NCBI GenBank assembly: GCA_963575745.1
Contig: CAUYUJ010015757.1
Coordinates: forward strand, 146,293 to 210,292
Length of the DNA stretch: 64,000 nucleotides
Direction: 5' to 3'
From: Prorocentrum cordatum
Lineage: Eukaryota > Sar > Dinophyceae > Prorocentrales > Prorocentraceae
This document shows positions 42,603 to 52,905 of this stretch, one piece after another; within the stretch, counting starts at the first letter, position 1; every line of letters starts with the position of its first letter. Position numbers and translations under genes: made by a program. The notes under the pieces are model-generated. The model did not search any database. It was given only the letters and a program-made list of their open reading frames with translations, and was not told the DNA's origin.

Positions 42603-42765
42603 TGAAGGGGCCCTGGGACAAACAAATAAATGCACACAAATAAAAAGATTCCCCATATTTTCCCATATTTTCTGGGTTTTTGTCTTCCCCACCACTTCCC
42701 ATAGTTTCCCATATTTTCTGGGGAATCGACGATTAATTGTGTCTGTGTGTTTTTGTCCCTCCTGA
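42603..42765 (+). repeat. Dispersed repeat Q, copy 4
   Basis: GGGGCCCTGGGACAAACAAA, TAAATGCACACAAATAAA, GATTCCCCATATTTTCCC, GTCTTCCCCACCACTTCCC, GGGGAATCGACGATTAATTG and TCCCTCCTGAAGG. Its end touches the next MITE copy. Confidence 0.8.
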
Positions 42766-42922
42766 AGGTCGGGCGTGTCCTCCTGCATGCGGAGCTTGGA
42801 CGAAAAATTAAAGATACTCCAAGAATACTCCAAAATCATCGAAAATGGTCCGAAAATCGTCCCAAAACTATGTTTTGGACTATGTCTGAATATTCCTCCT
42901 GCAGAGGGACGTGCCCGACCTA
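42765..42922. mobile_element. hAT-like MITE copy E
   Basis: Ends GGTCGGGCGTGTCCTCCTGC and the inverse of GCAGAGGGACGTGCCCGACC. Shares the interior words CGTCCCAAAACTATG and TGAATATTCC with the other copies. No 8-bp flank repeat found. The left end abuts repeat Q copy 4. Confidence 0.7.
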
Positions 42923-43082
42923 AAGGTAAGGGTGCCTCTCTGCAAGGGTCCCCGAGTGACCCGGGCGGGGGTGCCCTCTTTGGCGGCGAGCCCAGGGTGG
43001 GAGCGAGAAGGAGAAGGCCTCCCCAGAAGGCTCGGAAGTCCGCTGGCCTTCCGAGGGGTTTTCTAATTCGGCCTTTCTCGGG

Positions 43083-43275
43083 GGCGTCCAAGAGGGGGGG
43101 CGTCCAAGAGAGGGGGAAGTGCAAATCATGGGCCGAGGCACGTGCGCGGACCAGGGGGGGGCCAGGGAACGCATTGAAATAAGAAGAGGCGCCATGAAAT
43201 CTGGGGAGACATCATGGCCCCCGCCATGATATCCATCCCCCCCTCGTCATCACCCCCCTCTTGGCCGCCCCCGAC
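43083..43275. repeat. Dispersed repeat with CATGATATC hairpin, copy 2
   Basis: GTCCAAGAGGGGGGG, GCACGTGCGCGGACCAGGGG, AAGAAGAGGCGCCATGAAAT, CTGGGGAGACATCATGGCCC, CCATGATATCCATCC, then CATCACCCCCCTCTTGGCCG. The last block also ends copy 3, so this copy probably shows the full unbroken length of about 190 bp. Confidence 0.7.
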
Positions 43276-43880
43276 TTTCACGAAGACACAGACAACTTAT
43301 CGGAAGGTGGGAGGGCTCCTTAGAAGTCCCGCCGCCTTCTGAGAAGGCCTTATCTGACCGGCCTCGAACTTGTCCCTATCCCTAAGATGGGCGAGCAACA
43401 AGCGAGGGATGTGCCCCCAGGCACCAGGGGATCCTCGAGATCGGCATCGAGGTGATGTGATGCCAAACATAGGGATACAGGCCTCGGAAAAAAATAGCGA
43501 ACACTCATGCCACATTCATCTGTGAACGCCTCCCCATCCCCCCAATGTTCAAAGTTGGCGGTGGGTCTGATGAGTTGCACCTCGACCGCAGTCTCCCCCC
43601 CACGTGCCAACTTTGAGTTCGGGGGGCAGGGGGGGTGTTCACTAATTGTTTCCCTCTACCGTAGGGATCTGTTTCAAGCTGGTATTTCTGCTATTCCCTT
43701 CCCCCCCTCGCTCGCCGCCGATTTTCTTTCGGCTGTACGCGCAGGAGCGGCCCAGGGCAGGGGTGCCCCCTGGTGCGCGGCATATCCGGCGGCAGCGGGG
43801 AGGAGGCCAGGTCCGAGCCCGCAGGCCAGCGCTGGGGGGGGGCCTTGGGGGGCCCGCACCAGAGATCACTCCAGCAAAGG
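43276..43880. other. Unique DNA, no recognised gene
   Basis: Short frames on both strands only. CTTTGAGTTCGGG and a matching CCAACTTTGAG/CAAAGTTGG inverted word lie near 43,548-43,617. Nothing assignable. Confidence 0.35.
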
Positions 43881-43882
43881 CT

Positions 43883-43980
43883 CCTCCTCCTCCTCCTCCT
43901 CCTCCTCCTCCTCCTCCTCCTCCTCCTCCTCCTCCTGCTCCAGCTCCTCCTCCTCCTCCTCCTCCTCCTCCTCCTCCTCG
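43883..43980. repeat. CCT trinucleotide array
   Basis: CCT triplets with two GCTCC interruptions. Confidence 0.95.
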
Positions 43981-44049
43981 GGTCACTCCTGCGCGTGCCC
44001 GACTTCTGTGGACCCTATCAGTCGCACTGGCGTCGCGCCGCGATGCAGT

Positions 44050-44430
44050 CGGACATAGGACAGAAGAACACCCCACAAGAACATGAGACACTCGGCTGGC
44101 CGAGACACCCCAAACCACAAGATCACCGAGGGTACCCCATGCACAAGATCATACGACAAACACGAAGAACATTAGGGTACGTCAGGTTCGTGTCGTGCCG
44201 ACTTCGGCGTTGGTTTCTGACACAGCGGGGATCGCTCAACCTTGAACGATCGGCCGTTTCCGAAACTCCACATCGTTCCACATCGAACGATTCTGGATCG
44301 CCCACGGCGTTCAAAGCTGAACGCAGCTGGATGGGTTGCCGCCGGTCGACACGACACGAACCTACCGTACCCTCCCCGAACCAACCTCGATCTGATACCT
44401 CGGTCCGACCGCACGTTCTATGCCAGGCCC
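44050..44430 (+). repeat. Dispersed repeat S, copy 1, carrying a TIR insertion
   Basis: AGGACAGAAGAACACCCCAC, AAACACGAAGAACATTAGGG, then (after the insertion) GTACCCTCCCCGAACCAACC and TCGATCTGATACCTCGGTCC. Matches 58,790-58,935 in the same order. The 58.9-kb copy lacks the inserted piece. Confidence 0.75.
44177..44370. mobile_element. 186-bp TIR element with GTAC target duplication
   Basis: Element 44,181-44,366. Left end GTCAGGTTCGTGTCGTGCCG, and right end is the inverse of GGTAGGTTCGTGTCGTGTCG: about 20-bp inverted ends with three mismatches. GTAC lies on both sides (44,177-44,180 and 44,367-44,370). The interior has further inverted words (GATCGCTCAACC, TTGAACGATC, CATCGAACGATTCTGGATCG). 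No coding capacity. The empty site at 58,889-58,892 has a single GTAC. Confidence 0.85.
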
Positions 44431-44824
44431 CAAGGCCCGAAGTGGGCCCCAGAAGAGTGCTCCACCTCAGCCGCTGGCGCCTGCGTCACCGCCGTGTCGA
44501 GGCGGCGCGAACCTGCCGCAGCGGCTCAGGGGATCATGGCTCACTGGTGCCCCGCCTGGGCGCGAAGTACTGGGGGGGCGATACAGTGCAGGGCGGGGGA
44601 AGGAAGGTGCCCATGTCGGGCCCTGTGAGCCCCCCTTCTGGGCCCTTGAGCGCCCCAGTGGGGACCCCGAGAAGCCCCCTGCTCTGTGGCCCTCGCTGCC
44701 CCCAATGGATCGGCCCCCCGCCCAGCCCGATGCCCAGCCACCGCCCCTGGCCGCGCCACGCGGATCGGCCCCTGGCGCGCCCCCCGACAGCTGGCGCTCT
44801 CGGTGGACTCCTGCCGGCGCACGA
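44431..44824. other. GC-rich unique DNA, no recognised gene
   Basis: Pro/Arg/Gly-rich frames on both strands. Nothing assignable. Confidence 0.35.
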
Positions 44825-44900
44825 GTAGGGGGCCACATGCGAACCCTACCCCTGCCCCCCACGATTTCTGAGGGGGAGGGTTCGCATGTGGCACCCTAAC
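44825..44900. repeat. Short palindrome related to the 13.5-kb palindrome
   Basis: GTAGGGGGCCACATGCGAAC opens it and GAGGGTTCGCATGTGGCACC closes it. It shares the CCTACCCCTGCCCCCCAC and ATTTCTGAGGGGGAGGG core with the 13.5-kb element but has only about 28-base arms. It is likely a second, shorter member of the same fold-back family. Confidence 0.75.
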
Positions 44901-45790
44901 GAGACATCGAGACCACCTGGGCAGGGCAGAGCAAATCGAGACCACACGGCCAGCCCGCTGTCCAGGCGGGTTTCCGCGTCGCCTGCGCGGCCAGAGCACC
45001 TCGTGTGCCTGGGACCGGGCTCGTGCTGCCAACAAAACGCGGCGACAGGTACAAACAGCAAGAGCTCGAGCACGACAATGACCGTCGGCGCACTCCCAGG
45101 GACCACTGGTGCACGGCCAAAAGACCCTATGACACAGTACGAGTTGCCCGCATCTCCCGAGCTCAATGCGACAGGATCGTCTGCAGTCAGTGCGAGTCCG
45201 CAGGAAGTCAAGCAGTGCGACCTCATGAATTCGACGAGGACGCCTTGCACAACTACCACGGACTGCGCTACGACGGCACGTTCAACAAGTACGCGATCAC
45301 AGGTGTCACTCCCCAACGACGTAGAACTTCGATGGGTCCAAGATCCCCGGGGTCTGGTGGCCACAGGCGGCTGGGGATGCAGCAAAGGCCGCCACGCTTG
45401 CGCTTGAGGTCGCGAAGCCCATGGCAGCAGAGGACGCAGAGTTGCCTCACGGGCCGCGAAATCCCAGGCAGCAGATGTTGCCCGGGCATGCGCACGAGGC
45501 CGCGAAGGCCGATGCCGCAAAGCCGCTGAGCCTCCGCCAGCGACAATGGCACCCGACGATGCAGAAAAGGCCGCAAACGCCCATGCAAAGGCGGCCGCAT
45601 GGACAGCATGTGAGGCTGCGAGGCCAACGGCAGCACAGGCCGCCATGCCTGCGCCCGAGGCCGCCTGGCATATGTCCGCATCGGCCACCAAGCGCCTGCG
45701 GCCCTGACTGGCGAAGGCCGACGGGCACGAGTTTTCGCCTGATCAAGGTCAAACCTACACATCCGCTGGGACTCGCAGCAGATTGAACGA
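44901..45790 (+). pseudogene. Ala-rich coding remnant, possible
   Basis: On the plus strand, protein-like stretches occur in more than one frame: HEFDEDALHNYHGLRYDGTF (about 45,225-45,285), then Ala/Lys/Glu-rich helical runs DAEKAANAHAKAAAWTACEA and ACEAARPTAAQAAMPAPEAA (about 45,560-45,690). Ala-rich words (GCCGCAAA, GAGGCCGCG) recur every 30-60 bases. A 281-codon minus-strand frame (45,691-44,846) covers the same DNA. I recognise no family and cannot choose a strand with confidence. Confidence 0.25.
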
Positions 45791-46189
45791 ACGAACGAGC
45801 CTGTCGTCGTCCAGAGGCCACCCAAGAAAGGCGGCGGGCGCGCCAGACGCGCTGGCCTCCAGCAAGGCCGGATTGCAGAAAGCGGGCGCGAAACGACGAA
45901 AACCCAGAGCGAGTCGGCGCCGCTACATGCGGTTTGCGTGCTCGTCTTCAGACTGGTGCCATCACTCGGGCAGCGTAGAAAGCTCGGCGAACGACTCCCG
46001 CCCCGCAAAAAAAAACTAGCTGGAGTGCCCTGGGGTCCCTCACAGTCCTCGGTCCTGCATCCTCAGAATTGAAGAGTTCCTATAGGGTCCCTTGCTGGAG
46101 TGCCCTATAGGGTCCCTTGCAGTCCTCGGTCCTGCGTCCTCGGGATTGGAGGACTTCGGGGGGGGGTCGTCCCCAAGGGGCGGGAGGGC
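45791..46189. other. Unique DNA with a two-copy ~73-bp tandem
   Basis: TGGAGTGCCCTGGGGTCCCT at 46,021 and TGGAGTGCCCTATAGGGTCC at 46,096 begin two tandem copies, each containing CAGTCCTCGGTCCTGC and TCCTC. Otherwise no recognised feature. Confidence 0.5.
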
Positions 46190-46306
46190 TGCTAATCGGG
46201 GCCCGCGGCACGCGCGCGGACGAAAGGGGGGGGACCACAGGACTCACACGGAAAGAAGAAGAAGAAGCCACGAAATCATCAGGAAGAAGAGGAAGAGGAC
46301 GAAGAA

Positions 46307-46337
<31 letters not shown>

Positions 46338-46610
46338 GGGCCACGAACTCTGGGGAGACGTAGGGACCCCGGCCATGATGTCCACCACCCCCTACGGACC
46401 AGAGAACAAATGGTACCACCCCAACCCCACCCACGGCCCCACGGGCCCTGGCTCATACCAGGACGCCTGGCGTGGGCTTTTGCAGGGTATACGCTGCGAC
46501 CCCCGATGGGCCGTAGCGCAACATGGAAGGCCGTAGGTGGGGTGGTGTCGCTTGTTTTTTGGGCTGACCCTAGTCATCACCTCCCTCTTGGCCGCCCCCG
46601 AATATCATAG
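46190..46610. repeat. Dispersed repeat with CATGATATC hairpin, copy 3, expanded and interrupted
   Basis: GGCACGCGCGCGGACGAAAG, a GAA expansion (46,256-46,336) where copies 1-2 have GAAGAAGAGG, then CTGGGGAGACGTAGGG, CCATGATGTCC, and after an inserted piece CATCACCTCCCTCTTGGCCG. Compared with copy 2 it has gained both a trinucleotide array and a TIR insertion. Confidence 0.65.
46378..46550. mobile_element. Probable TIR element nested in the dispersed repeat
   Basis: CCACCACCCCCTACGG at 46,381-46,396 is inverted as CCGTAGGTGGGGTGGTG at 46,530-46,546. Further ACCACCCCAACCCCACCCAC words lie just inside. The segment is absent from copies 1 and 2 of the host repeat. No clear flanking duplication found. 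Confidence 0.55.
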
Positions 46611-47058
46611 GGCCCAGACCCAAAATTTCTCAAGCTCTCCCAGGTTCCCGGCGTGCTTCTCTCGCCGAGCGCCCCAAAAAACGGACCAGCGGAGCCCCAG
46701 AGGGGGCCCCCGACCTACAGCTCAGGCACGGTGGCGGGATGGGCCGAAGGCCGCGAGACTCCGTCAGCCCATCGGACTAAATTTTAAACCCATCCCGTGC
46801 TGCGGAGGACCAGCCCGACAGGACTGACGCGCCGGTCCGATTTCAGCGGTCGTGGCCGAGGTCGCGCGGCGGACCAGGGCAGGAGGAGCAGGGCAGAGCA
46901 GGCCAGCGGGGGGGGAGGGAGGAGGAGCAAGCAGTGGGGGAGATGGGATGAGGGAGGGATGGGGGAGGAAGGAGGAGGGCGGAGAATGGGAGGGGGGTCG
47001 GCCTTCCTCCTCCCCCTCTCCCGACCCCCTCCCTAAATCAAAAGCCGCTTAAATCATG
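46611..47058. other. GC-rich unique DNA grading into G/A-rich sequence
   Basis: No recognised gene. 46,880-47,000 is rich in GGAGGG words with one inverted GGAGGAAGG/CCTTCCTCC pair. Confidence 0.35.
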
Positions 47059-47217
47059 ATCCTCCTCCTCCTCCTCCTCCTCCTCCTCCTCCTCCTCCTC
47101 CTCCTCCTCCTCCGCCTCCTCCTCCTCCTCCTCCACCTTCTCCTCCTCTCCTCCTCCTCCTCCTCCTCCTCCTCCTCCTCCTCCTCCTCCTCCTCCTCTT
47201 GCTCCTCCTCCTCCTCT
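47059..47217. repeat. CCT trinucleotide array
   Basis: CCT triplets with CCGCC, CACCTTCTCC and CTCTCC interruptions. Confidence 0.96.
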
Positions 47218-47560
47218 CATTATGATGATTGCGATGTGAAGTATGAATACTCCGGCGGGACGAAAGTTGAGGCCCATTTGCCTTTCCCAGTGGAGTTCCC
47301 TCGCGCTGGCGCGGAAGCATTGCCATGCGTCAAAAAATAAGCGGAAGAATTAATCCCCTGGAAGAAACAGTTACTACTACTGAATATCAGTGGAAGAATT
47401 GCCTTTCTTCCGCCACGGCTGCGCAACCGCGGCGCTTTGTTGTCTTGATGTAGGAGTCTACGGGGAGGGGGGGGCATCGCAAGTCTTGCGACGTTCTCGC
47501 CTTCATTCGCCGTGGCAAGATACATGGGCCAAACTAATGTAGCGGCGGTGTAGTATTCGA
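47218..47560. other. Unique DNA, no recognised gene
   Basis: GGAAGAATTA and GGAAGAATTGCC words repeat once near 47,343 and 47,391. No coding or RNA signal seen. Confidence 0.35.
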
Positions 47561-48135
47561 TCGTCATATTAGTCGTATTAGTAGTAACAACATTAGTTTT
47601 AGTATCATGTTGCTAGTCGTAATAAGAGTACGTTCGCATTATTAGCGTATGCGTGTTATGAAATTCAGTACTCCATATTCATACAAAAAAATGTGTTACT
47701 ACGATGCGAAATACTGATGTTGTTGATGATGATGTTTTTGAGACGTCTTGTTGGTCTGACTATTAATACGAATTCGATTCATATCAATAAGATTCATGTA
47801 ACACTTCTTAGTCGTGAACGTATTACTCTTGGTTTATGATTAGTGTAGTACTATCGTTTATGTTTATGAGTAGCCGTACAATGAGCTTAACATTGATCAT
47901 GTTGGCAGGTTTACGTTTTCGAGTATCACTCGTCATATCAACAGTGTTAGTGGTGTTCGTGTGAATATGATGTGTCTTAGTAGTGTTAGTCATAGGATTC
48001 CTCTTATTGATAGTGACAGTTTTCGCATTCGTCTCCGCAGTAGCATTACTCTTGATAGAACGCTTATGATGCTCGTCGTAGTTTTAGCATGCTGATTCTT
48101 CCTTTCAGAATGATTGCTGATACTGCGCTTATTAT
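47561..48135. repeat. AT-rich degenerate TTA/TAG tract
   Basis: Loose TTAGTA, GTTAGT and TATTAG words without exact periodicity, passing into a CCT array at 48,138. Same character as 34,061-34,985. It is the most AT-rich DNA of this part of the window. No gene. Confidence 0.55.
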
Positions 48136-48575
48136 TATTCCTCCTCCTCCTCCTCCTCCTCTTCCTCTTCCTTGTCGTCGACATCGAACGTCGTCGTCGT
48201 CCTCGTCGTTCTCGCCGTTGTCGTCGTCGTCGTCGCCGCCATCACCACCGTCATCGTCGTCCTCCTGCTCCTCGTCGTCGTCCTCCGTGTCATCGACGTC
48301 CTCGTCGTCCTCCTTATCGTCGTCGTCATCGTCGTGGTCGTCCTCCTCTTTCTCCTGGTCGTCCTCAGCGTTGTCATTGTCAAAGTAGCCGCCAACGTCG
48401 TCGTCGTCGTCGCCCTGAGCGTCGTCGTCGTCGACATCGACGTCGTCGTCGCCCTCCTCCTCCTCCTCGTCCCCAGCGTCGTCAACGTCGTCGTCGTCAT
48501 CGTCGTCGTCGTTGTCTTCGTCGACACCAAACGTCGTCGTCGTCGTCAAACGTCGTCGTCGTCGTCAAACGCCGT
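48136..48575. repeat. CCT run, then CGT/CCT/CAT triplet tract
   Basis: CGTCGTCGT and CTCGTCGTCC triplets with CATC variants. Asp-rich frames on minus (polyDDD) and Arg- or Val-rich frames on plus are artefacts. Confidence 0.93.
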
Positions 48576-49280
48576 CCGCGCTGCAGCCCACGCCGCTCCC
48601 GAGACCCGACCCCGGAAGTGCCCAAAAAGAGCACCACAGACGCCCCCGACAGCCTGCGAGCAACCCGGGCCCCGATCGGCGACGGCGCGCGCGCGCAAGG
48701 GAGCGCGGAGGGGCGGAGGAAGGGGGAGGAGGACGAGGAAAGGAGGAGGAAGGAGAAGATGAGGGAGGGAGGAGGGAGGAGGACGAGGAAGGTTAGGAGG
48801 AAAAGAGAGGGAGGGAGGGCGGGAAGGAGGAGGAGGCGATACCCAGACAACTGGTGGCTGGAAAAATCGAGACGGCCAGCGTTTCTCCACTTCCAGCCTC
48901 TGGGGGCCAGTTTCGGGCTGTGGGGCCGCCAAAGAGCGACCCTGGATGAAACCGGCCTCGGGATCGGTCGAGGGGGCCAACTTCTCGAAAAAAACGAGAC
49001 GCTGGATGTCTCGGTGGGAGGCAGCAGGAGTGGACGGAGACAGGGAGGGAGGAGAATCCGATACTCGATCCCCGATACCGAGCACCGAACATCGATCTGC
49101 GAGCGTCGAGCTCGAACCTCCCACCGACTCCTGGGCCTCGATCCCCGAGCATCGATGCGAGGAGGCGGGGACTCATACACATCCACTGCAAGGGGCATCG
49201 ATGTCCTGGGACCCTTGGTGGCGGTGGACATGGACAAGTTTGAGCCCCAGGGGGCCCGAATGCAGATATACATATAAATG

Positions 49281-49282
<2 letters not shown>
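48576..49282. other. GC-rich segment, no recognised gene
   Basis: A GGA-rich patch lies at 48,710-48,840. At 49,060-49,200 CGATCCCCGA, CGAGCATCGATG and CATCGATCTGCGAGCG words repeat irregularly around GATCGA/CATCGAT palindromes. Frames of 190-390 codons are low-complexity at one end. Confidence 0.35.

Positions 49283-49326
<44 letters not shown>
49283..49326. repeat. AT dinucleotide run
   Basis: About 20 AT units after TATAAATGTATT. Confidence 0.95.
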
Positions 49327-49492
49327 TAGCCCCCCCCACATGATCATACATATTTCTTTTTTTGCTACTCCTCTTCCTCGCGCGCCCTGGGGGGGGGAGG
49401 GCCTGGGGCTTCCTGGGGCTTCCTGAGGCCTCCTGGGCTTCCCGAGTCTTCCGAAACGCTTCCTGGGACTTCCCGAAGCCTCCTGGGGCTGC

Positions 49493-50065
49493 CGAAACAC
49501 TGCCCTGGTGAAAAACGCTGTGTTTTCCTGATATTCCTGACCTTCCCAGGGATTACCCCTGAGAAAACGCTGCGTTTTCCTGATATTCCTGATATTCCTG
49601 ACATTTCCAGAGACTACCCAGGCGCCGAGGCCTCCTGGGGCTGCCGAAACATTGCCCTGGTGGAAAACGCTGTGTTTCCCTGATATTCCTGACCTTCCCA
49701 GGGATTACCCCTGAGAAAACGCGGTGTTTTCCTGATATTCCTGATATTCCTGACATTTCCAGAGACTACCGTGAGCCTGCATGCAGGGTAGCCTCTAGAA
49801 ATGTCAGGAATATCAGGAACATCCGGAAAACACAGCGTTTTCTCAGGGGTAATCCCTGGGAAGGTCAGGAATATCAGGAAAACACAGCGTTTTCCACCAG
49901 GGTAATGTTTCGGCAGCCCCAGGAGGCCTCGGCGCCTGGGTAGTCTCTGGAAATGTCAGGAATATCAGGAATATCCGGAAAACGCAGCGCTTTCTCAGGG
50001 GTAATCCCTGGGAAGGTCAGGAATATCAGGAAAACACAGCGTTGTTCACCAGGGTCATCTCTGGG
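49493..50065. repeat. Large palindrome with two tandem units per arm
   Basis: The left arm (about 49,493-49,774) and right arm (about 49,788-50,065) are inverse copies around GTGAGCCTGCATGCAGGG. Each arm has two ~145-bp units with ACACTGCCCTGGTG, CCTGATATTCCTGACCTTCC, AGGGATTACCCCTGAGAAAA, CTGACATTTCCAGAGACTAC. By eye most positions match, with small gaps. It could extrude as a cruciform with about 280-bp arms. Leading sequence 49,390-49,492 is CCTGGGGCTTCC words. Confidence 0.85.
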
Positions 50066-50164
50066 AAGATCTTGGAAATCTGGAAAATCTGGTAAACGGT
50101 ATTTTTTCAAGAGCAGGAGGATGATAATCAAATCGTGTAGTTTCAACAGGGCAACGTTGGCCGT

Positions 50165-51985
50165 CGGCTGCCCCCCGTCAGTTGTGAACGCAGCTCCCCA
50201 ATCAGTTCTGCGAGCAGCCTCCTGCTACGAAACATTACTCGCAAAACTAGCTGTGAACGCCGCTCCACACCTAGTTTTGTGAGTGATGTCTTCCTCCTCA
50301 CCCTCGTCATGCTCCTCACCCTCCTCTTTTTCCTCCTCCTACTCCTCCTGCTCCCCCCCATCCTTCCTCCTCCTTCTTTTCTTCACTCAACCCCACCTCT
50401 CCGCTTCACGGCGTCACTCACAAATCTAGTTGCGAACGCAGCTCCGCAACCAGTTTTGCGAGCAGCCTCCTGATAAGAGACATTACTCGCAAATCTAAAT
50501 GCGAACGCCGCTCCACACCTAGTTTTGTGAGTAAGGTGCTGCTCCTCACCGTCGTCATGCTCCTCACCCTCCTCTTTTTCCTCCTCCTACTCCTCCTGCT
50601 CCTCCCCCCTTCCTCCTCCTTCGTTTCTTCACTCTACCCCCACCTCTCCGCTTCGTGGCGTCACTCGCAAATCTAGTTACGAACGCAGCTCCACAACCAG
50701 TTTTGCGAGCAGCCTCCTGCTACGAAACATTACTCGCAAAACTAGCTGTGAACGCCGCTCCACACCTAGTTTTGTGAGCAAGGTGTTGCTCCTCACCTTC
50801 GTCATGCTCCTCACCCTCCTCTTTTTCCTCCTCCTACTCCTCATGCTCCTCCCCCCTCCTCCTTCTTTTCTTCACTTTACCCCCACCTCCCCGCTTCGTG
50901 GCGTCACTCGCAAATCTAGTTGTGAACGCAGCTCCCCAATCAGTTCTGCGAGCAGCCTCCTGCTACGAAACATTACTCGCAAAACTAGCTGTGAACGCCG
51001 TTCCACACCTAGTTTTGTGAGTAAGGTGTTGCTCCTCACCTTCGTCATGCTCTTCACCCTCCTTTTCTTCCTCCTCCTACTCCTGCTGTTCCTCCCCCCT
51101 CCTCCTTCTTTTCTTCACTTTACCCCCACCTCTCCGCTTCGTGGCGTCACTCACAAATCTAGTTGTGAACGCAGCTCCCCAATCAGTTCTGCGAGCAGCC
51201 TCCTGCTACGAAACATTACTCGCAAAACTAGCTGTGAACGCCGCTCCACACCTAGTTTTGTGAGTGATGTCTTCCTCCTCACCCTCGTCATGCTCCTCAC
51301 CCTCCTCTTCTTCCTCCTCCTACTCCTCCTGCTCCTCCCCATCCTTCCTCCTCCTTCTTTTCTTCACTCAACCCCACCTCTCCGCTTCATGGCGTCACTC
51401 ACAAATCTAGTTGCGAACGCAGCTCCGCAACCAGTTTTGCGAGCAGCCTCTTGATAAGAGACATTACTCGCAAAACTAAATGTGAACGCCGCTCCACACC
51501 TAGTTTTGTGAGTAAGGTGTTGCTCCTCACCTTCGTCATGCTCCTCACCCTCCTCTTCTTCCTCCTCATACTCCTCCTGCTCCTCCCCCCTTCCTCCTCC
51601 TTCGTTTCTTCACTCTACCCCCACCTCTCCGCTTCGTGGCGTCACTCGCAAATCTAGTTGTGAACGCAGCTCCACAACCAGTTTTGTGAGCAGCCTCCTG
51701 CTACGAAACATTACTCGCAAAACTAGCTGTGGACGCCGCTCCACACCTAGTTTTGTGAGTAAGGTGTTGCTCCTCACCTTCGTCATGCTCCTCACCCTCC
51801 TCTTCTTCCTCCTCCTACTCCTCCTGCTGCTACGGCTCCTGATCACTCAGCCCCCTCCTCTCCACTTCGAGGCGTTACCCTCCAATCTAATTGCGAATGC
51901 AACTCCACAACAAACCTTGCGAGCAACCTTCCGCTACGAATCATTATTCACAAAACTTGTTGTGAACGCCGCTCCACAGCTAGGA
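50165..51985. repeat. ~245-bp tandem repeat, seven to eight units
   Basis: The GGCGTCACTCRCAAATCTAG start recurs at about 50,411, 50,658, 50,901, 51,144, 51,392 and 51,639 with a diverged unit at 51,872 (steps 243-248). A partial unit opens at 50,165. Each unit contains two related subunits (TGTGAACGCAGCTCC and TGTGAACGCCGCTCCACACC) and a CT-rich half (CTCCTCACCTTCGTCATGCT). A 226-codon plus-strand frame (50,774-51,454) spans nearly three units because several steps are multiples of three. It gives alternating membrane-like (LLLTFVMLLTLLFFLLLLL) and basic stretches. A gene is possible but the satellite explains it. Confidence 0.9.
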
Positions 51986-52059
51986 AGAGGCGGTGGAAAA
52001 TGGGGGAGGACGTTGCTCAACTATGGCTGGCGCCACTGGAGCTCGGCATTCACCAGATG

Positions 52060-52905
52060 ACGCGGAGGAGGAGGAGGAGAACAAGGGGCTCAATTTTGAG
52101 GAGTAGGGCAAATATGGTTTGGAGGAGAAGGTGGAGGAGGAGGTGGTGGAGGGGGAGGAGGAGGAGACGATGAGCAGGAGGACAAACATTGGGAGGAGGA
52201 GGAGAAGGAGGAGGAGGAAGAGGTGAATGAGGATTCAGAGAAGGAGGAGAAGGAAGAATAGTAGGAGGATTCTGAGGAGGAGGACAAACATGAGGGAGAG
52301 CTTGAGGAGAATTTAAAGAAGGAGGATGGGGAAGAGAAGCAGGAGGAAGACAATGAGTTTAAATTTGCGGAATCGGAATAGGAGGAGGACAACATGCCGA
52401 AGAGGAGATGGAGGAGGATTCAGAGAAGGAAGATGAAGAGGACAAGGAGGAGGAGGAGGAGGAGGAAGAGGAGGACAAGGAGTTTGAAAGTGAGAGGGGG
52501 TAGGAGGAGGAGAATGATGAGGACAAACATGAGGAAGAAGTGGATGAGGATTCATAGAATGAGGAGGACGAGGGGAAGGAGAAGGAAGAGGAGGAGGAAG
52601 AGAAGAGTTGAGGCCAATGCATTTGATTTTGAAGCGGAGGGGGAAGAAGACAAACATAAGGAGGAAGAGGATGTGGAGGAGGATTGGGAGACGGTAGAGG
52701 AGGAAAATGAGGAGGAGGACGAGGAGGACAAGGCGTTTGGTATCGAGGAGGAGGAGGAAGAGGAGGACGAGGAGGAGAGGACAATTATGAGGAGAAGGTG
52801 GAGAAAGCTTCAAAGAAGAAAGATGAGAAAGAGAAAGAGAGGGAGGGGAAGCTTGAGGTTGAGAAGGGGTAGGATGCTGAGGAGGAGGAGGAGGAGGCGC
52901 ATCAT
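52060..52905. repeat. Polypurine GGA/GAA tract, degenerate
   Basis: Nearly all purine on the plus strand: GAGGAGGAGG, GAAGAGGAC and GAGGATTCAGAGAAGGA words, the last recurring at about 52,231 and 52,413. Frames are polyGlu/Arg. Bases 52,906-53,100 are unique. TGGATTGCAATCG and TTGGATTGCAAT repeat there. Confidence 0.85.

Noticed and set aside
45268-46008. 246-codon minus-strand frame, Arg/Pro/Leu-rich
   Set aside because: It overlaps Ala-rich sequence that reads more naturally on the plus strand; no motif on the minus strand.
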